Below, piece after piece: positions 1 to 10,090 of a stretch of DNA of 64,000 bases. The stretch's first letter is position 1, and the number at the start of each line of letters is the position of its first letter. The notes under the pieces are model-generated. The model did not search any database and was not told the origin of the DNA. It saw nothing but the letters and a program-made list of their open reading frames with translations. The stretch comes from Caballeronia sordidicola (GTDB taxonomy: Bacteria > Pseudomonadota > Gammaproteobacteria > Burkholderiales > Burkholderiaceae): contig NZ_MTHB01000076.1 in NCBI RefSeq assembly GCF_002220365.1, forward strand, positions 55,898 through 119,897. The letters run 5' to 3'. Made by a program: the position numbers and the translations under genes.

Positions 1-358
1 CATTCTCATCGACGAAGGCTTTACCAGCCTCGAAGAGATCGCGTATGTGCCGCTCAACGAAATGCTCGAAATCGAAGCCTTCGACGAAGATACCGTTCAC
101 GAATTGCGCAACCGCTCTCGTGATGCGCTTCTGACGTTGGCGATAGCGAATGAAGAGAAGGTCGAGGGTGTAGCGCTCGACCTGAAGAGCCTCGAAGGTA
201 TGACGGATGAGTTGTACGCGAAGCTCGAAGAACATCAAATCCGGACACGCGACGACCTCGCGGAGCTGGCTGTGGATGAACTGGTCGAGATGACCAGTAT
301 TGAAGAGGATGCCGCTAAGGCGTTGATCATGAAAGCACGTGAACACTGGTTCCAGTGA
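1..358 (+). CDS. nusA: Transcription termination/antitermination factor NusA, C-terminal end (partial)
   Basis: The reading frame is open from base 2 of the window to a TGA at 356-358, so the 5' part lies outside the window. About 118 residues remain. They contain two copies of the acidic helix-hairpin-helix-like repeat found at the NusA C-terminus, with phrases such as LIDEGFTSLEEIAYVPLNEM and a second version further on (residues about 60-118). In NusA these acidic repeats contact the RNA polymerase alpha C-terminal domain and regulate RNA binding. The gene sits 93 bp before infB, the standard rimP-nusA-infB-rbfA-truB order. An internal ATG at 47 is not the true start. Confidence is high because of both sequence and position. 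Confidence 0.95.
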   Translation, partial: ILIDEGFTSLEEIAYVPLNEMLEIEAFDEDTVHELRNRSRDALLTLAIANEEKVEGVALDLKSLEGMTDELYAKLEEHQIRTRDDLAELAVDELVEMTSIEEDAAKALIMKAREHWFQ

Positions 359-451
359 GAAATGACCATGGCGCACTGACATATCGCGGCCGTTAGGCCG
401 CATGACCCCGATCAAACAGCAGGGAATTTGTCCTTGCATCAAGAGGAATGA

Positions 452-3451
452 ATGGCGAGTAACAACGTAGCCCAATTTGCCGCGGAACTCAAAATGCCTG
501 CGGGCGTCCTGCTCGAGCAATTGCAGGCGGCTGGCGTCACGAAAGCGAGCGAGGATGACGACTTGTCCGAGACGGACAAGTCGCGCCTGCTCGAACACTT
601 GCGGAAGTCCCACGGTTCCGCCGATGCCGACAAACGCAAGATCACTTTGACCCGCCGGCATACGTCGGAAATCAAACAGTCCGACTCTACGGGTAAAGCT
701 CGCACCATTCAGGTCGAGGTCCGCAAGAAGCGCGTGTTCGTGCAGCGCGATCAGAGCGGTGTTGAACAGGTCGTTGAAGGTGCGAACCACGTCGAAGAAG
801 ACGAAGTGGACGAAGCCGAATTGCAGCGTCGCGACGAAGAGGCGCGTCACGCCGCCGAATTGCTCGAGAAAGAAGCGCTGGAGTTGAAGGAGCGCCAGGA
901 ACGCTTCGAGCGCGAAGAGGCTGAGCGGGTCGCGCATGAAGCGGCTGCTGAAGCTGAGCGTCGCCGTGCCGAGGAAGAAGAGGCGAAGCGTGCTGCCGCT
1001 CAGGCGGAAGCCGCGGAAATCTCGCGTGCTGCGTCTACAGCGCGCAAGGACTCCCGCGCGGAGTCGAAGACGGAACACGTCGCTGACGAACCGGTGAAGG
1101 CAGAAGTTGCCGCGCCGCAGGTCGACGAGAAGGCCGCTGCCGAGCGCGCCGCTCAACGCGAGGCTGCGAAGAAGGCGGAAGACGCCGCGCGCGCCGCGAC
1201 CGAAAAGGCACGTGCAGAGCATGACCAGATTGCGAAACGCCGCGCGGCGGCTGAAGCCGAAGCGCGTGCTATCCGCGAAATGATGAATACGCCGCGCAAG
1301 GCTCAACAGGCGAAACCGCCTGAGCCGTCGCCTGCCGCCGTGGCTGCTGCCGCTGCAGCGGTTGTCGCCGCCAAGGCGGCGGAAGGCGCGAAGGCTGCGG
1401 AAGCCAAGGGTACGCTGCACAAGCCGGCACGTCCGGAAGGTTCTGCGCCTGCCCGCCCGGCAGTGGCGAAGAAGCCGGCTGCAGGCGCACCGGCGGCGAC
1501 CACGCCGTCATTGGGACCGGACAAGAAGAAGGCCGGTGGCAAGAGCAGCTGGCAGGACGATGCAGCCAAGCGTCGCGGTATCAAGACGCGTGGCGACACC
1601 AGCGGCGGTGTAGACCGCGGCTGGCGCGGCGGCCCGAAGGGTCGTGGCAAGCATCAGGATCAGACGAACTTCCAGGCACCGACGGAACCGGTGGTGCGGG
1701 AAGTGCACGTGCCGGAAACCGTGTCGGTGGCGGATCTGGCGCACAAGATGTCGGTGAAGGCTTCGGAAGTCATCAAGGTGATGATGAAGCTGGGCCAGAT
1801 GGTCACGATCAACCAGGTGCTGGACCAGGAAACGGCGATGATTGTCGTCGAAGAACTGGGTCACAGCGCGGTTGCGGCCAAGCTGGACGATCCGGAAGCG
1901 CTGCTGTCCGAAGGCGAAACGCAGGAAGAAGTGGGCGAACGCCTGCCGCGTCCTCCGGTGGTCACGGTCATGGGTCACGTCGACCACGGCAAGACCTCGC
2001 TGCTCGATTACATTCGCCGCGCGAAGGTAGCCTCCGGCGAAGCGGGCGGGATTACGCAGCACATTGGCGCTTATCACGTGGAAACGCCTCGCGGCGTAAT
2101 TACGTTCCTGGACACGCCGGGTCACGAGGCCTTTACGGCCATGCGTGCTCGCGGTGCAAAGGCAACGGACATCGTGATTCTGGTGGTCGCAGCCGATGAC
2201 GGCGTGATGCCGCAAACGAAGGAAGCCATCGCTCACGCGAAGGCGGGTGGCGTGCCTATCGTCGTGGCGATCAACAAGATCGACAAGCCGGGTGCGGCTC
2301 CTGAGCGCGTGAAGCAGGAACTGGTGGCCGAAGGCGTCGTGCCGGAAGAATACGGTGGTGATTCGCCGTTCATCGAAGTGTCTGCGAAGACGGGTGTCGG
2401 CATCGAAAGCTTGCTGGAAAACCTTTTGCTGCAAGCTGAAGTGATGGAGCTGAAGGCGCCTGTCGATGCACCTGCCAAGGGTCTCGTGATCGAAGCGAAG
2501 CTCGACAAGGGCAAGGGTCCGGTCGCGACCATCCTGGTGACGTCGGGCACATTGAATCGCGGCGACATCGTGCTGGCAGGTTCGGCCTTCGGTCGCGTGC
2601 GGGCCATGCTCGATGAAACCGGCAAGCCGATCAAGTCGGCGGGTCCGTCGATTCCGGTCGAGATTCAGGGTTTGTCGGAAGTGCCGGGCGCTGGTGAAGA
2701 AGTCATGGTCCTGCCGGACGAACGCAAGGCGCGCGAAATCGCTTTGTTCCGTCAAGGCAAGTTCCGCGACGTCAAGCTGGCAAAGCAGCAGGCAGCGAAG
2801 CTCGAAAACATGCTCGAGTCCATGACGGAAGGCAACGTGCAGAACCTGCCGTTGATCGTCAAGGCCGACGTGCAAGGTTCGCAGGAAGCGCTGGTGCAGT
2901 CGCTGGTCAAGCTGTCGACCAACGAAGTGCGCGTGCAGATCGTGCACAGCGCGGTCGGCGCGATCAGCGAGTCGGACGTCAACCTGGCAACGGCGTCGAA
3001 GGCGGTCATCATCGGCTTCAATACGCGGGCCGACGCTCAGGCACGCAAGGTGGCGGAGTCGAACGGTATCGACATTCGTTACTACAACATCATCTATGAC
3101 GCTGTAGATGAAGTTAAGGCGGCCATGTCCGGCATGCTGGCGCCGGAGAAGCGCGAAGTGATCACGGGTATGGTGGAAGTGCGCCAGATCATCCGTGTGC
3201 CGAAGATTGGCGCGATCGCGGGTTGTATGGTCACCGAAGGCTTCGTCAAGCGGAACTCGATGGTGCGCGTGCTGCGCAACAACGTGGTCGTTCACACGGG
3301 CGAAATCGATTCGCTCAAGCGCTTCAAGGATGACGCGAAGGAAGTGCGTCAGGGCTTCGAGTGCGGTATGTCGCTGAAGAATTACAACGACATGGTGGAA
3401 GGCGATCAGTTCGAGATCTTCGAAGTGACCGAAGTCGCGCGTACGCTATAA
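452..3451 (+). CDS. infB: Translation initiation factor IF-2
   Basis: GTPase that places initiator fMet-tRNA on the 30S subunit and drives subunit joining. The 999-residue product has an N-terminal IF2 domain (about 1-50), a long charged Ala/Glu/Lys/Arg-rich linker (about 100-390, probably coiled or disordered), a second IF2N domain (about 420-480), then the GTPase core. G1 is GHVDHGKT at residues 508-515, G3 is DTPGH at about 554-558 and G4 is NKID at 608-611, followed by the beta-barrel and C-terminal tRNA-binding domains. The start is preceded by AAGAGGA at the right distance. The length fits beta-proteobacterial IF-2. It lies between nusA and rbfA in the conserved operon. Confidence 0.98.
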   Translation: MASNNVAQFAAELKMPAGVLLEQLQAAGVTKASEDDDLSETDKSRLLEHLRKSHGSADADKRKITLTRRHTSEIKQSDSTGKARTIQVEVRKKRVFVQRDQSGVEQVVEGANHVEEDEVDEAELQRRDEEARHAAELLEKEALELKERQERFEREEAERVAHEAAAEAERRRAEEEEAKRAAAQAEAAEISRAASTARKDSRAESKTEHVADEPVKAEVAAPQVDEKAAAERAAQREAAKKAEDAARAATEKARAEHDQIAKRRAAAEAEARAIREMMNTPRKAQQAKPPEPSPAAVAAAAAAVVAAKAAEGAKAAEAKGTLHKPARPEGSAPARPAVAKKPAAGAPAATTPSLGPDKKKAGGKSSWQDDAAKRRGIKTRGDTSGGVDRGWRGGPKGRGKHQDQTNFQAPTEPVVREVHVPETVSVADLAHKMSVKASEVIKVMMKLGQMVTINQVLDQETAMIVVEELGHSAVAAKLDDPEALLSEGETQEEVGERLPRPPVVTVMGHVDHGKTSLLDYIRRAKVASGEAGGITQHIGAYHVETPRGVITFLDTPGHEAFTAMRARGAKATDIVILVVAADDGVMPQTKEAIAHAKAGGVPIVVAINKIDKPGAAPERVKQELVAEGVVPEEYGGDSPFIEVSAKTGVGIESLLENLLLQAEVMELKAPVDAPAKGLVIEAKLDKGKGPVATILVTSGTLNRGDIVLAGSAFGRVRAMLDETGKPIKSAGPSIPVEIQGLSEVPGAGEEVMVLPDERKAREIALFRQGKFRDVKLAKQQAAKLENMLESMTEGNVQNLPLIVKADVQGSQEALVQSLVKLSTNEVRVQIVHSAVGAISESDVNLATASKAVIIGFNTRADAQARKVAESNGIDIRYYNIIYDAVDEVKAAMSGMLAPEKREVITGMVEVRQIIRVPKIGAIAGCMVTEGFVKRNSMVRVLRNNVVVHTGEIDSLKRFKDDAKEVRQGFECGMSLKNYNDMVEGDQFEIFEVTEVARTL

Positions 3452-3472
3452 AAGATTCACCGCTGGACTCGA

Positions 3473-3508
3473 GGGCGGAGGGGGCTTCACGCCCGCTCCG
3501 CCCTTTTT
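3473..3508 (+). terminator. Intrinsic terminator-like hairpin between infB and rbfA
   Basis: GGGCGGAG at 3473-3480 pairs perfectly with CTCCGCCC at 3496-3503, followed by a T run. It lies 22 bp after infB but inside the operon, so it probably lowers rather than abolishes readthrough into rbfA, or rbfA has its own promoter. Confidence 0.7.
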
Positions 3509-3576
3509 ATTTGCCTGGATGGACGCCCCTGAGCGCTCACCACTGAGTCCGGCGCATACAAATTTACGGAAACATC

Positions 3577-4002
3577 ATGGCCAAGAAACGTACTTCACCC
3601 AACCGCAATGTTCAGATCGCGGATCAGATCCAGCGCGATCTCTCCGAACTGGTGCGCGATGTCAAAGATCCGCGCATTGGTATGGTGACGTTTCAGAGCG
3701 TCGAACTGACGCCTGATTACGCGCACGCTAAGGTGTATTTCACGACGCTGACCGGCGACCCGAAGGAAACGGAAGCCGGGTTGAACCATGCGGCGGGGCA
3801 TTTGCACAATCTGCTGTTCAAGCGCCTGCATATCCATACCGTGCCGACGCTGCATTTCCACTACGACCAGACGGTGGTGCGGGCGGTGGAAATGTCGAAG
3901 CTGATCGACGAAGCAAATTCCACGCGCGCGAAGGACGACGAAGAAGAAAACAAAGCCGACGACGTGGAAGAAAACAAACTCGACGACGAGAAGGGCGCCT
4001 GA
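3577..4002 (+). CDS. rbfA: 30S ribosome-binding factor A
   Basis: Small KH-fold protein that binds immature 30S subunits and helps 16S rRNA 5'-end maturation and cold adaptation. The 141-residue product begins with the typical motif [17 protein letters not shown], followed by DPRIGMVT and the conserved YAHAKVY segment. The last 25 or so residues form an acidic tail built from an imperfect repeat (EENKADDV then EENKLDDE), longer than in enteric RbfA but common in this family. It lies 125 bp downstream of infB and 3 bp before truB, so it is probably co-translated with truB. Confidence 0.96.
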   Translation: MAKKRTSPNRNVQIADQIQRDLSELVRDVKDPRIGMVTFQSVELTPDYAHAKVYFTTLTGDPKETEAGLNHAAGHLHNLLFKRLHIHTVPTLHFHYDQTVVRAVEMSKLIDEANSTRAKDDEEENKADDVEENKLDDEKGA

Positions 4003-4005
4003 TCG

Positions 4006-4935
4006 ATGAACGGTTCTACCCGCCCGAAGATCCCGCGTCGTTTGCTGGATGGCGTGTTGCTGCTCGACAAGCCGCTCGGACTGTCGAGCAACGACGCGCT
4101 GATTCGTGCCAAGAAAATCTATCTTGCGAAGAAGGCCGGGCATACCGGTACGCTTGATCCGCTCGCGACAGGTCTGCTGCCGCTGTGTTTTGGCGAAGCG
4201 ACCAAGTTTTCGCAGGATCTGCTCGAAGCCGATAAAACCTACGAAGCGACCATGCGTCTCGGCGTGCGCACAACCACAGGCGATGCTGAGGGCGAAGCGC
4301 TGCAAACACGCGATGTGACCTGCGACGAAGCCGCTATTCATGCTGCCATGGCTCACTTCCGTGGCGAGATCGCGCAAGTTCCGCCGATGTATTCCGCACT
4401 CAAGCGCGACGGTAAGCCGTTGTACGAGTACGCGCGTGCCGGGCAGACGGTCGAGCGTGAAGCGCGCAATGTGACCATTCACGCGCTCGATTTGATCGCG
4501 TGCGCGTTGCCGGATGTGACGTTTCGCGTGACGTGCAGCAAAGGCACTTATGTGCGGACGCTGGCCGAGGATATGGGCGAGAGGCTGGGATGTGGCGCGC
4601 ATCTGGTTGCGCTGAGGCGCACAGGTGTGGGCGCGTTGACGCTCGAGCATGCGGTTACGCTCGACACCCTTGCAGAAGCGGCGCCAGCCGAGCGCGATAG
4701 CTGGCTGCAACCGGTGGATGCGTTGTTGTCGACGTTCCCGGCCGTTCATCTCGACGCCGACGCCACGCGTCGTTTCTGCCAAGGGCAGCGGCTGAAGCTA
4801 TCGGATATTCTTGATGCGCCGGCGACGGCGGACCGCGTGCGTGTCTATTCCCGCGATGACCGGCGTTTGCTCGGTGTCGCGCGAGCGGATGAAGGTGTGT
4901 TGGCGCCGGAGCGGCTGGTGGTGTCGGCGGCTTGA
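4006..4935 (+). CDS. truB: tRNA pseudouridine(55) synthase TruB
   Basis: Converts U55 of the T-loop in tRNAs to pseudouridine. The catalytic motif GHTGTLDPLATG is present with the nucleophile at Asp51. The PMYSALK segment and the KGTYVRTLAEDMG motif typical of TruB follow, and a C-terminal PUA-like region (about 235-309) ends the protein. Length (309 aa) is normal. The ATG follows the rbfA stop by 3 bp. The gene closes the operon, with a strong palindromic terminator just after it. Confidence 0.97.
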   Translation: MNGSTRPKIPRRLLDGVLLLDKPLGLSSNDALIRAKKIYLAKKAGHTGTLDPLATGLLPLCFGEATKFSQDLLEADKTYEATMRLGVRTTTGDAEGEALQTRDVTCDEAAIHAAMAHFRGEIAQVPPMYSALKRDGKPLYEYARAGQTVEREARNVTIHALDLIACALPDVTFRVTCSKGTYVRTLAEDMGERLGCGAHLVALRRTGVGALTLEHAVTLDTLAEAAPAERDSWLQPVDALLSTFPAVHLDADATRRFCQGQRLKLSDILDAPATADRVRVYSRDDRRLLGVARADEGVLAPERLVVSAA

Positions 4936-4956
4936 AGATCGGCCAATGCAATGCAA

Positions 4957-4990
4957 AAAGACGCCACGAAATTTCGTGGCGTCTTTCTTT
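4957..4990. terminator. Bidirectional terminator between truB and the convergent efflux operon
   Basis: Bases 4957-4986 form a perfect 30-bp palindrome, so the hairpin has A-rich and T-rich flanks on both strands. It can end truB transcription on the plus strand and the emrB-type gene on the minus strand. Confidence 0.85.
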
Positions 4991-5006
4991 GCAGATCAAA
5001 CAAACT

Positions 5007-6566
5007 TCAATGCGCCGCCGAAGCCGCGGCCGCTGAATCCCCGCCGCCGGATTTCTCCGGCTTGGTGATCCAGATCAACGCAATCAACGCAACGAAAATT
5101 GCCGCCGATATATAGAACAAATCGTTCACGCCCAACTGTGCGGCCTGCTGCGTCGCCATGCTGTTGAACAGCCCGTACCCCTGAGACGGGCTGTAGCCCG
5201 CTGCGCCGAACTGCTGCATGGAAGCGGTAAAGTTCGGGTTATATAAATTGGCTTGCTCCACAAGCTGCGCGTGATGAACATTCGACCGATGGTCCCAGGC
5301 CGTCGAAAATATCGATGTCCCGATGCCACCGCACATGATCCGCACGAAGTTCGACAACCCCGATGCCGCTGGAATCCGGCTTCCCGGCAACCCGGACAGC
5401 GTGATGGACACGAGTGGGATGAAAAATCCAGCCATGCCGATACCCTGGATCAAGGTCGGCAACATCAACGAGAACGTATCGACGCCCGTGGTATAGCGTG
5501 AGCGCATCCAGAAGACGAGTGCGAACACGAGGAACGCGACGGTCGCGATCTTGCGCGGGTCAATGCGCGGCAGGAACTTGCCGACCACCGGCGAGAGCAG
5601 GACCGCGAACAGGCCGACCGGCGCAAGGACGAGCCCCGCATCGGTGGCGGTGTAGCCAATGTCGGTCTGCAACCACAGAGGAAGCAGCACGAGATTGCCG
5701 AAGTAAAGTCCATATCCGATCGCAAGCGCGACTGTTCCGCCCGTGAAATTACGCAGCTTGAAGAGCGAGAGGTCGACGACCGGATGTTCTTCCGTCAGCT
5801 CCCACACAATGAAGAATGCCAGCGCGATCACCGCGATCAGCGTCAACACCACAATGGTGGTGGAATTGAACCAGTCGAGATCCTTGCCCTTGTCGAGCAT
5901 GATCTGCAGCGAGGCGACCCAGATCACGAGGAGCCCGAGACCCACCGTATCAATAGGCGCCTTGCGGATCACGGAATCACGCTCGCGGAAGATCATGAAC
6001 GTAGCGACGGCCGCGACAATGCCCACAGGAATGTTGACGTAGAAAATCCACGGCCAGGAGATATTGTCCGAGATCCAGCCGCCGAGAATCGGCCCGGCGA
6101 CCGGTGCGATCAGCGTGGTCATCGACCACATGGAAAGCGCCATCGGCGCCTTGGCCCTGGGATAACTCGCGAGTAGCAAGGTCTGCGAAAGCGGAATCAT
6201 TGGACCGGCGACCGCACCCTGCAACACGCGCGCGGCGAGCAAAAAGGGCAGGGTGGGCGCAAGTCCGCACAACCACGAAGCGATCACGAACAGCACGATC
6301 GACGTCATGAACAAACGCACCTGACCAAACCGCTGGGTGAGCCAGCCGGTCAGCGGCACTGAGATTGCATTGGCGACTGCGAACGACGTGATCACCCACG
6401 TGCCCTGATCCGCCGCTACCCCGAGGTCACCGGAGATCGACGGAATGGACACGTTGGCAATCGACGTATCGAGCACGTTCATGAACACCGCGAGCGACAC
6501 CGCGATCGTACCGATCACGAGTTTCGCGCCCTCTAGCGGCGGATGAACGGCGTTTGGTTGAGACAT
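5007..6566 (-). CDS. emrB: EmrB/QacA-type (DHA2) MFS multidrug exporter
   Basis: Inner-membrane proton-driven drug exporter, 519 residues with about 14 hydrophobic segments, as in the DHA2 family. The family motif LDTSIANVSIP is near residue 32, and motif A-like GWLTQRFGQVRLF follows TM2. TM segments with PxxGPxxGG (motif C, APVAGPILGGW) mark an antiporter. It is the last gene of a four-gene minus-strand operon, 31 bp after the adaptor gene, so the complete pump (inner membrane, periplasm, outer membrane) is encoded together. Substrate cannot be read from sequence; the EmrB name denotes family only. Confidence 0.9.
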   Translation of the reverse strand: MSQPNAVHPPLEGAKLVIGTIAVSLAVFMNVLDTSIANVSIPSISGDLGVAADQGTWVITSFAVANAISVPLTGWLTQRFGQVRLFMTSIVLFVIASWLCGLAPTLPFLLAARVLQGAVAGPMIPLSQTLLLASYPRAKAPMALSMWSMTTLIAPVAGPILGGWISDNISWPWIFYVNIPVGIVAAVATFMIFRERDSVIRKAPIDTVGLGLLVIWVASLQIMLDKGKDLDWFNSTTIVVLTLIAVIALAFFIVWELTEEHPVVDLSLFKLRNFTGGTVALAIGYGLYFGNLVLLPLWLQTDIGYTATDAGLVLAPVGLFAVLLSPVVGKFLPRIDPRKIATVAFLVFALVFWMRSRYTTGVDTFSLMLPTLIQGIGMAGFFIPLVSITLSGLPGSRIPAASGLSNFVRIMCGGIGTSIFSTAWDHRSNVHHAQLVEQANLYNPNFTASMQQFGAAGYSPSQGYGLFNSMATQQAAQLGVNDLFYISAAIFVALIALIWITKPEKSGGGDSAAAASAAH

Positions 6567-6597
6567 AGAACGGTTCCGGGAAAACGTGTGCGAGCGC

Positions 6598-7854
6598 TTA
6601 CATCAGCTTGGCGAGGTCTTGCTTTGACGCGGGCTGAACATTTTCCTTCGACGACTTCTGCGCGCCGCCCGTACCCGTACCCGAACTGCCTTCGTTCGCT
6701 TCGATAATGCGGGCGATCTCGGCGTCGGCCTGATCACCGTACTTGGCGAACACGTCGGTCTGGTACACGGTGTTCGGTGCGGTGCCGAGCTGGCCGCCGT
6801 TTTCGTCCTTGATCGTCACGTCCACGTTCATCGACAAACCGATGCGCAGCGGATGTTTCTCAAGTTCCTGCGGGTCAAGTCCGATCCGCACCGGCAGACG
6901 CTGCACGACCTTGATCCAGTTGCCGGTTGCGTTTTGCGCCGGCAGCAGCGAGAACGCCGAGCCCGTGCCTGCCGAGAAGCCGATCACCTTGCCGTGGAAC
7001 ACGACGCCGGAGCCATACACGTCGGCGGTGAGTTCAACCGGCTGGCCAATGCGCATGTGCGTGAGCTGCACTTCCTTGAAGTTGGCATCGACCCATACGC
7101 CGTTCAGCGGCACGATTGCCATCAGCGGATTACCCGGCGAGACGCGCTGGCCGACCTGCACGGAACGCTTCGCGACGTAACCCGTCACGGGCGCCGGCAT
7201 GGTGTTGCGTGCGTAGTTGATGTACGAATCGCGGACCTTCGCGGCAGCGGCGAGCACATTCGGATGGCTGGCGATGGTCGTGTTCGATGTCAGCGAACGG
7301 TTCGACTGCAATTCCTGTTGCGCCGCGTTGAGCGATGCCTGCGCACCGCGCACAGCGTCCTTGGCGTGCGAGATTTCTTCGCCCGAGACTGCGCCCGTCT
7401 GGGCAATCGTCATGCGGCGGCGCAAGTCGTCCTGTGCACGCGAGAGATCCGACTGACGCAGCGCGACTTGCGCGGCGTACTGGTTGTCGTTGACGAACAA
7501 CGTGCGCACCTGGCGCACCGTCTGCGCGAGATTCGCTTCGGCCTGATCGAGCGCGACCTTGGAGTCGGCGGGGTCGAGTACGACGAGGGGATCGCCCATC
7601 TTCACTGTTTGCGTGTCGTCGGCGTTCACCGAGATCACCGTGCCGACCACTTGCGGCGTGATCTGCACGATATTGCCGTTCACGTAAGCGTCATCCGTGC
7701 TTTGGTGGAAACGCGCGATCAGGAAGTAGTACAGCCCGTAAGCGATAGCCGCGATGATCACGACCAGCACGATCAGGCTCATCAGCACCCGGCGCTTGGT
7801 GTTGTTGGTTTTTGGCGCCGGCGCTGCCGCGGCGTTTTGTTGAGGGTCGCTCAT
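6598..7854 (-). CDS. emrA: EmrA/HlyD-type periplasmic adaptor of the efflux pump
   Basis: Membrane-fusion protein linking the DHA2 transporter to the outer-membrane channel. The 418-residue protein has a short cytoplasmic N-terminus rich in Ala/Pro/Asn, one membrane anchor (about residues 24-46), a lipoyl/biotinyl-like barrel (QITPQVVGTVISV onward), an alpha-helical hairpin (about 105-210) and a beta-barrel with the common VDANFKEVQL motif. The C-terminus is extended and Gly/Ser/Thr-rich. It lies between the outer-membrane gene and the emrB-type gene in one transcription unit. Confidence 0.9.
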   Translation of the reverse strand: MSDPQQNAAAAPAPKTNNTKRRVLMSLIVLVVIIAAIAYGLYYFLIARFHQSTDDAYVNGNIVQITPQVVGTVISVNADDTQTVKMGDPLVVLDPADSKVALDQAEANLAQTVRQVRTLFVNDNQYAAQVALRQSDLSRAQDDLRRRMTIAQTGAVSGEEISHAKDAVRGAQASLNAAQQELQSNRSLTSNTTIASHPNVLAAAAKVRDSYINYARNTMPAPVTGYVAKRSVQVGQRVSPGNPLMAIVPLNGVWVDANFKEVQLTHMRIGQPVELTADVYGSGVVFHGKVIGFSAGTGSAFSLLPAQNATGNWIKVVQRLPVRIGLDPQELEKHPLRIGLSMNVDVTIKDENGGQLGTAPNTVYQTDVFAKYGDQADAEIARIIEANEGSSGTGTGGAQKSSKENVQPASKQDLAKLM

Positions 7855-7896
7855 GAATGGCTCCGTATTCTCTGTCTTGGGTTGCTGCTAGTCGAT

Positions 7897-9435
7897 TCAG
7901 TTAGCTGTCTTGGACGCAGTCGACGCGGTCTGCGACGGTGCGATTTTCGACGTTTGCCCGTCGATGGCCAGGTTCGTGTCCGCGGCGTCGAAACCTCCGC
8001 CTAGCGCCTTGATGAGACCCAGTTGCAGGTCACGGCGCTTCATGCGCAGATTCGTCACGGTCTGCTCGTTCGCCAACCGGTTCTGATCGGCGGTGAGCAC
8101 TTGCAGTTGCTGCGATAAACCCGCTTTGTAGCGAATCACGGCAAGCTGATATGCATGCGTCGAGGCATCGAGGGCGCGCGCGGCATCGTTGGTTTGCTGA
8201 TCCACCGAGCGGATCGATGCGATCTGCGTGGCGACGTCGTTGAGCGCGTTAATCAAGGTCTGGTTGTAATTGGCTACGTCCAGGTCAAAGTCCGCGTAGC
8301 GGCCCTTCAACTGCGAGCGCAATTCGCCAGCGTCGAAGATCGGCAAGTGTATGGCTGGCCCCGCGTTGAACTGACGGCTGCCAAAGTTGAGAAAACGGCT
8401 CCACCCGAACGCATCGAAACCTGCTGCCGCCGACAAATTGATGTCTGGGAAGAACTCGGCCTTCGCTTCCTTGACATTCGATGTCGCCGCTTCGACTTGC
8501 CAGCGGGCCGCGACAATATCCGGACGGCGCGAAATCAGATCCGCGGGCACGTTGTCAGGCAGCGTTACCTCGATCTTCGTATTGAGCACCGGCGTGGCGA
8601 TCTTCAACCCACGGTCCGGACCCTGGCCGAGCAATGCGCCCAACTGAAAACGCGTGGTCGTGATCTGGCCGTCGAGTTCGGACAGGTTCGTCTGGCTCGT
8701 CGCAATATTGCCTTCGGCAGTGCGGCTTTCCACGTTTGTGTCGAGGCCCGCCAGCACGCGGCCGTTCGTAATGCGCCCGATGTCCGACCGGTTCGCGATC
8801 TCGCGCTGGGCAACCTCGCGCAGCGCGTAGAGCAGGGCGAGCTGGTTATAGGTCTGCGCGACGGAGGCGGCCAGCGTCACGCGCGCCTGCTGCATATCGG
8901 CTTCGGCGGCCTTCTCCTGCGAGACCGCCTGATCGAGCCGTGCGCGATTCTTGCCCCACAGGTCAAGATCCCAGGACGCGCTCACGAGCGCATTGTTTTC
9001 GCTGTACCACGAGCCGCCGTATGGAGGCGGGTAGAGCGCGTTGCCGGAGTACAGTTCGCGCGACCACGAATACGAGCCGTTCACCTTCGGATAAAGGCTG
9101 GAGCGCGACGACTCAATATAGGACGACGCCTTCGCAATGCGCGCTTGTGCCTGTGCAATCGTCGGATTGCCTGCCAGCGCTTCATCGATCAATTGCGGCA
9201 ACTGCGGATCGCCGAACTGTTTCGCCCAGTCGAGCGACGGCCACTGGCCGCCTTGCGACGGCAGGCTTTGCGCGGCTTGCAGCGCATCGCTTTGCGGCTG
9301 GGCGATTTGCTTGTCGCTTTTGATGCCGGCGTAGTTCGCACAACCCGCAAGGGCGAACGCTGCCACGGCGGCAGCCAGTGCGCCGCGCACAGCGACGGGT
9401 GCGGACGCGGGCGCGGACGAATAAAAGAGTTTCAT
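7897..9435 (-). CDS. NodT/OprM-family outer-membrane efflux lipoprotein
   Basis: TolC-like outer-membrane channel of the tripartite pump. I start it at the ATG at 9433-9435 because this puts a lipoprotein signal peptide at the N-terminus, with lipobox LAGC just after an Ala-rich hydrophobic stretch; the upstream ATG at 9475-9477 would add 14 residues before the signal. Two OEP repeats are visible, with the typical phrases ASWDLDLWGKNRA and LISRRPDIVAARWQVEAA. It lies between the marR gene and the adaptor gene. The C-terminal tail is Thr/Ser/Ala-rich and unremarkable. Confidence 0.88.
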   Translation of the reverse strand: MKLFYSSAPASAPVAVRGALAAAVAAFALAGCANYAGIKSDKQIAQPQSDALQAAQSLPSQGGQWPSLDWAKQFGDPQLPQLIDEALAGNPTIAQAQARIAKASSYIESSRSSLYPKVNGSYSWSRELYSGNALYPPPYGGSWYSENNALVSASWDLDLWGKNRARLDQAVSQEKAAEADMQQARVTLAASVAQTYNQLALLYALREVAQREIANRSDIGRITNGRVLAGLDTNVESRTAEGNIATSQTNLSELDGQITTTRFQLGALLGQGPDRGLKIATPVLNTKIEVTLPDNVPADLISRRPDIVAARWQVEAATSNVKEAKAEFFPDINLSAAAGFDAFGWSRFLNFGSRQFNAGPAIHLPIFDAGELRSQLKGRYADFDLDVANYNQTLINALNDVATQIASIRSVDQQTNDAARALDASTHAYQLAVIRYKAGLSQQLQVLTADQNRLANEQTVTNLRMKRRDLQLGLIKALGGGFDAADTNLAIDGQTSKIAPSQTASTASKTAN

Positions 9436-9568
9436 CGCTCGGCTCTTTGATAGGAAGTGTAAAGATGGACGTTGCAACTAATTTCTTTCATTTTTATTAC
9501 GATGCCGATCAGGCAACGGGAAAGTGACGTCATTGCCCGGACATCAATTAGCGGCGTGGGACGCGACA

Positions 9569-10090
9569 TCAATAGGAGGATTTGCCAGCGGATTTTTCCT
9601 GCATGCCAAGCAGCGCCGCCGACATGGGCTCGCCCGAATTCAACAGGATTCGACGCAGCATGCTTTTGAGGAAGCCTACTTCCTCTGGCGTAAATCCGCT
9701 TAGCAGCCGGTCGAGCACCTTCGTAAAAATGGCTGGGATCTGTCCGGCAAGCGCACGGCCCTCCTCGGTCAGCGCCAGTCGGACGACCCGCCGGTCTTCC
9801 TCGCTGCGCAAGCGCGTAATGAGCCCGCGCTTTTCCAGGCGGTCGATCAGGCGGGTCACGGCGCTCGCGTCGATCCCGTATTCGCGCGCCAGATCGGCGG
9901 CGGCGAGGCTCCGGCCGCTTGCCAGCATGAACATGATGCTGGCTTGCGTGCTGGTGATGCCGAGATCGGCCATGGTGAGTTGCGTGACGTTGTTCCACAA
10001 CGTCGAACGGACGCGGCTAAGCAGATAACCAACGCTTTCACTGAGTTCGTAGTTCGCAATTTCGGGAACCGGCTGGGGGGCGTCGCTCAT
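9569..10090 (-). CDS. MarR-family transcriptional regulator of the efflux operon
   Basis: Winged-helix regulator, 173 residues. The DNA-binding core is LGITSTQASIMFMLASG followed by recognition-helix region IDASAVTRLIDRLEKRGLI and the wing RSEEDRRVVRLALTEEG, all characteristic of MarR. It is the first gene of the marR-outer membrane-emrA-emrB order on the minus strand, so it most likely represses this operon and is released by a pump substrate. The promoter just upstream carries repeated TTG-N6-CAA sites (listed separately). The inducer is unknown. Confidence 0.9.
   Translation of the reverse strand: MSDAPQPVPEIANYELSESVGYLLSRVRSTLWNNVTQLTMADLGITSTQASIMFMLASGRSLAAADLAREYGIDASAVTRLIDRLEKRGLITRLRSEEDRRVVRLALTEEGRALAGQIPAIFTKVLDRLLSGFTPEEVGFLKSMLRRILLNSGEPMSAALLGMQEKSAGKSSY

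Noticed and set aside
1508..3295. Long minus-strand open frame across infB
   Set aside because: It is antisense to infB, His/Arg-rich and without recognisable motifs; a by-product of GC-rich codon use.
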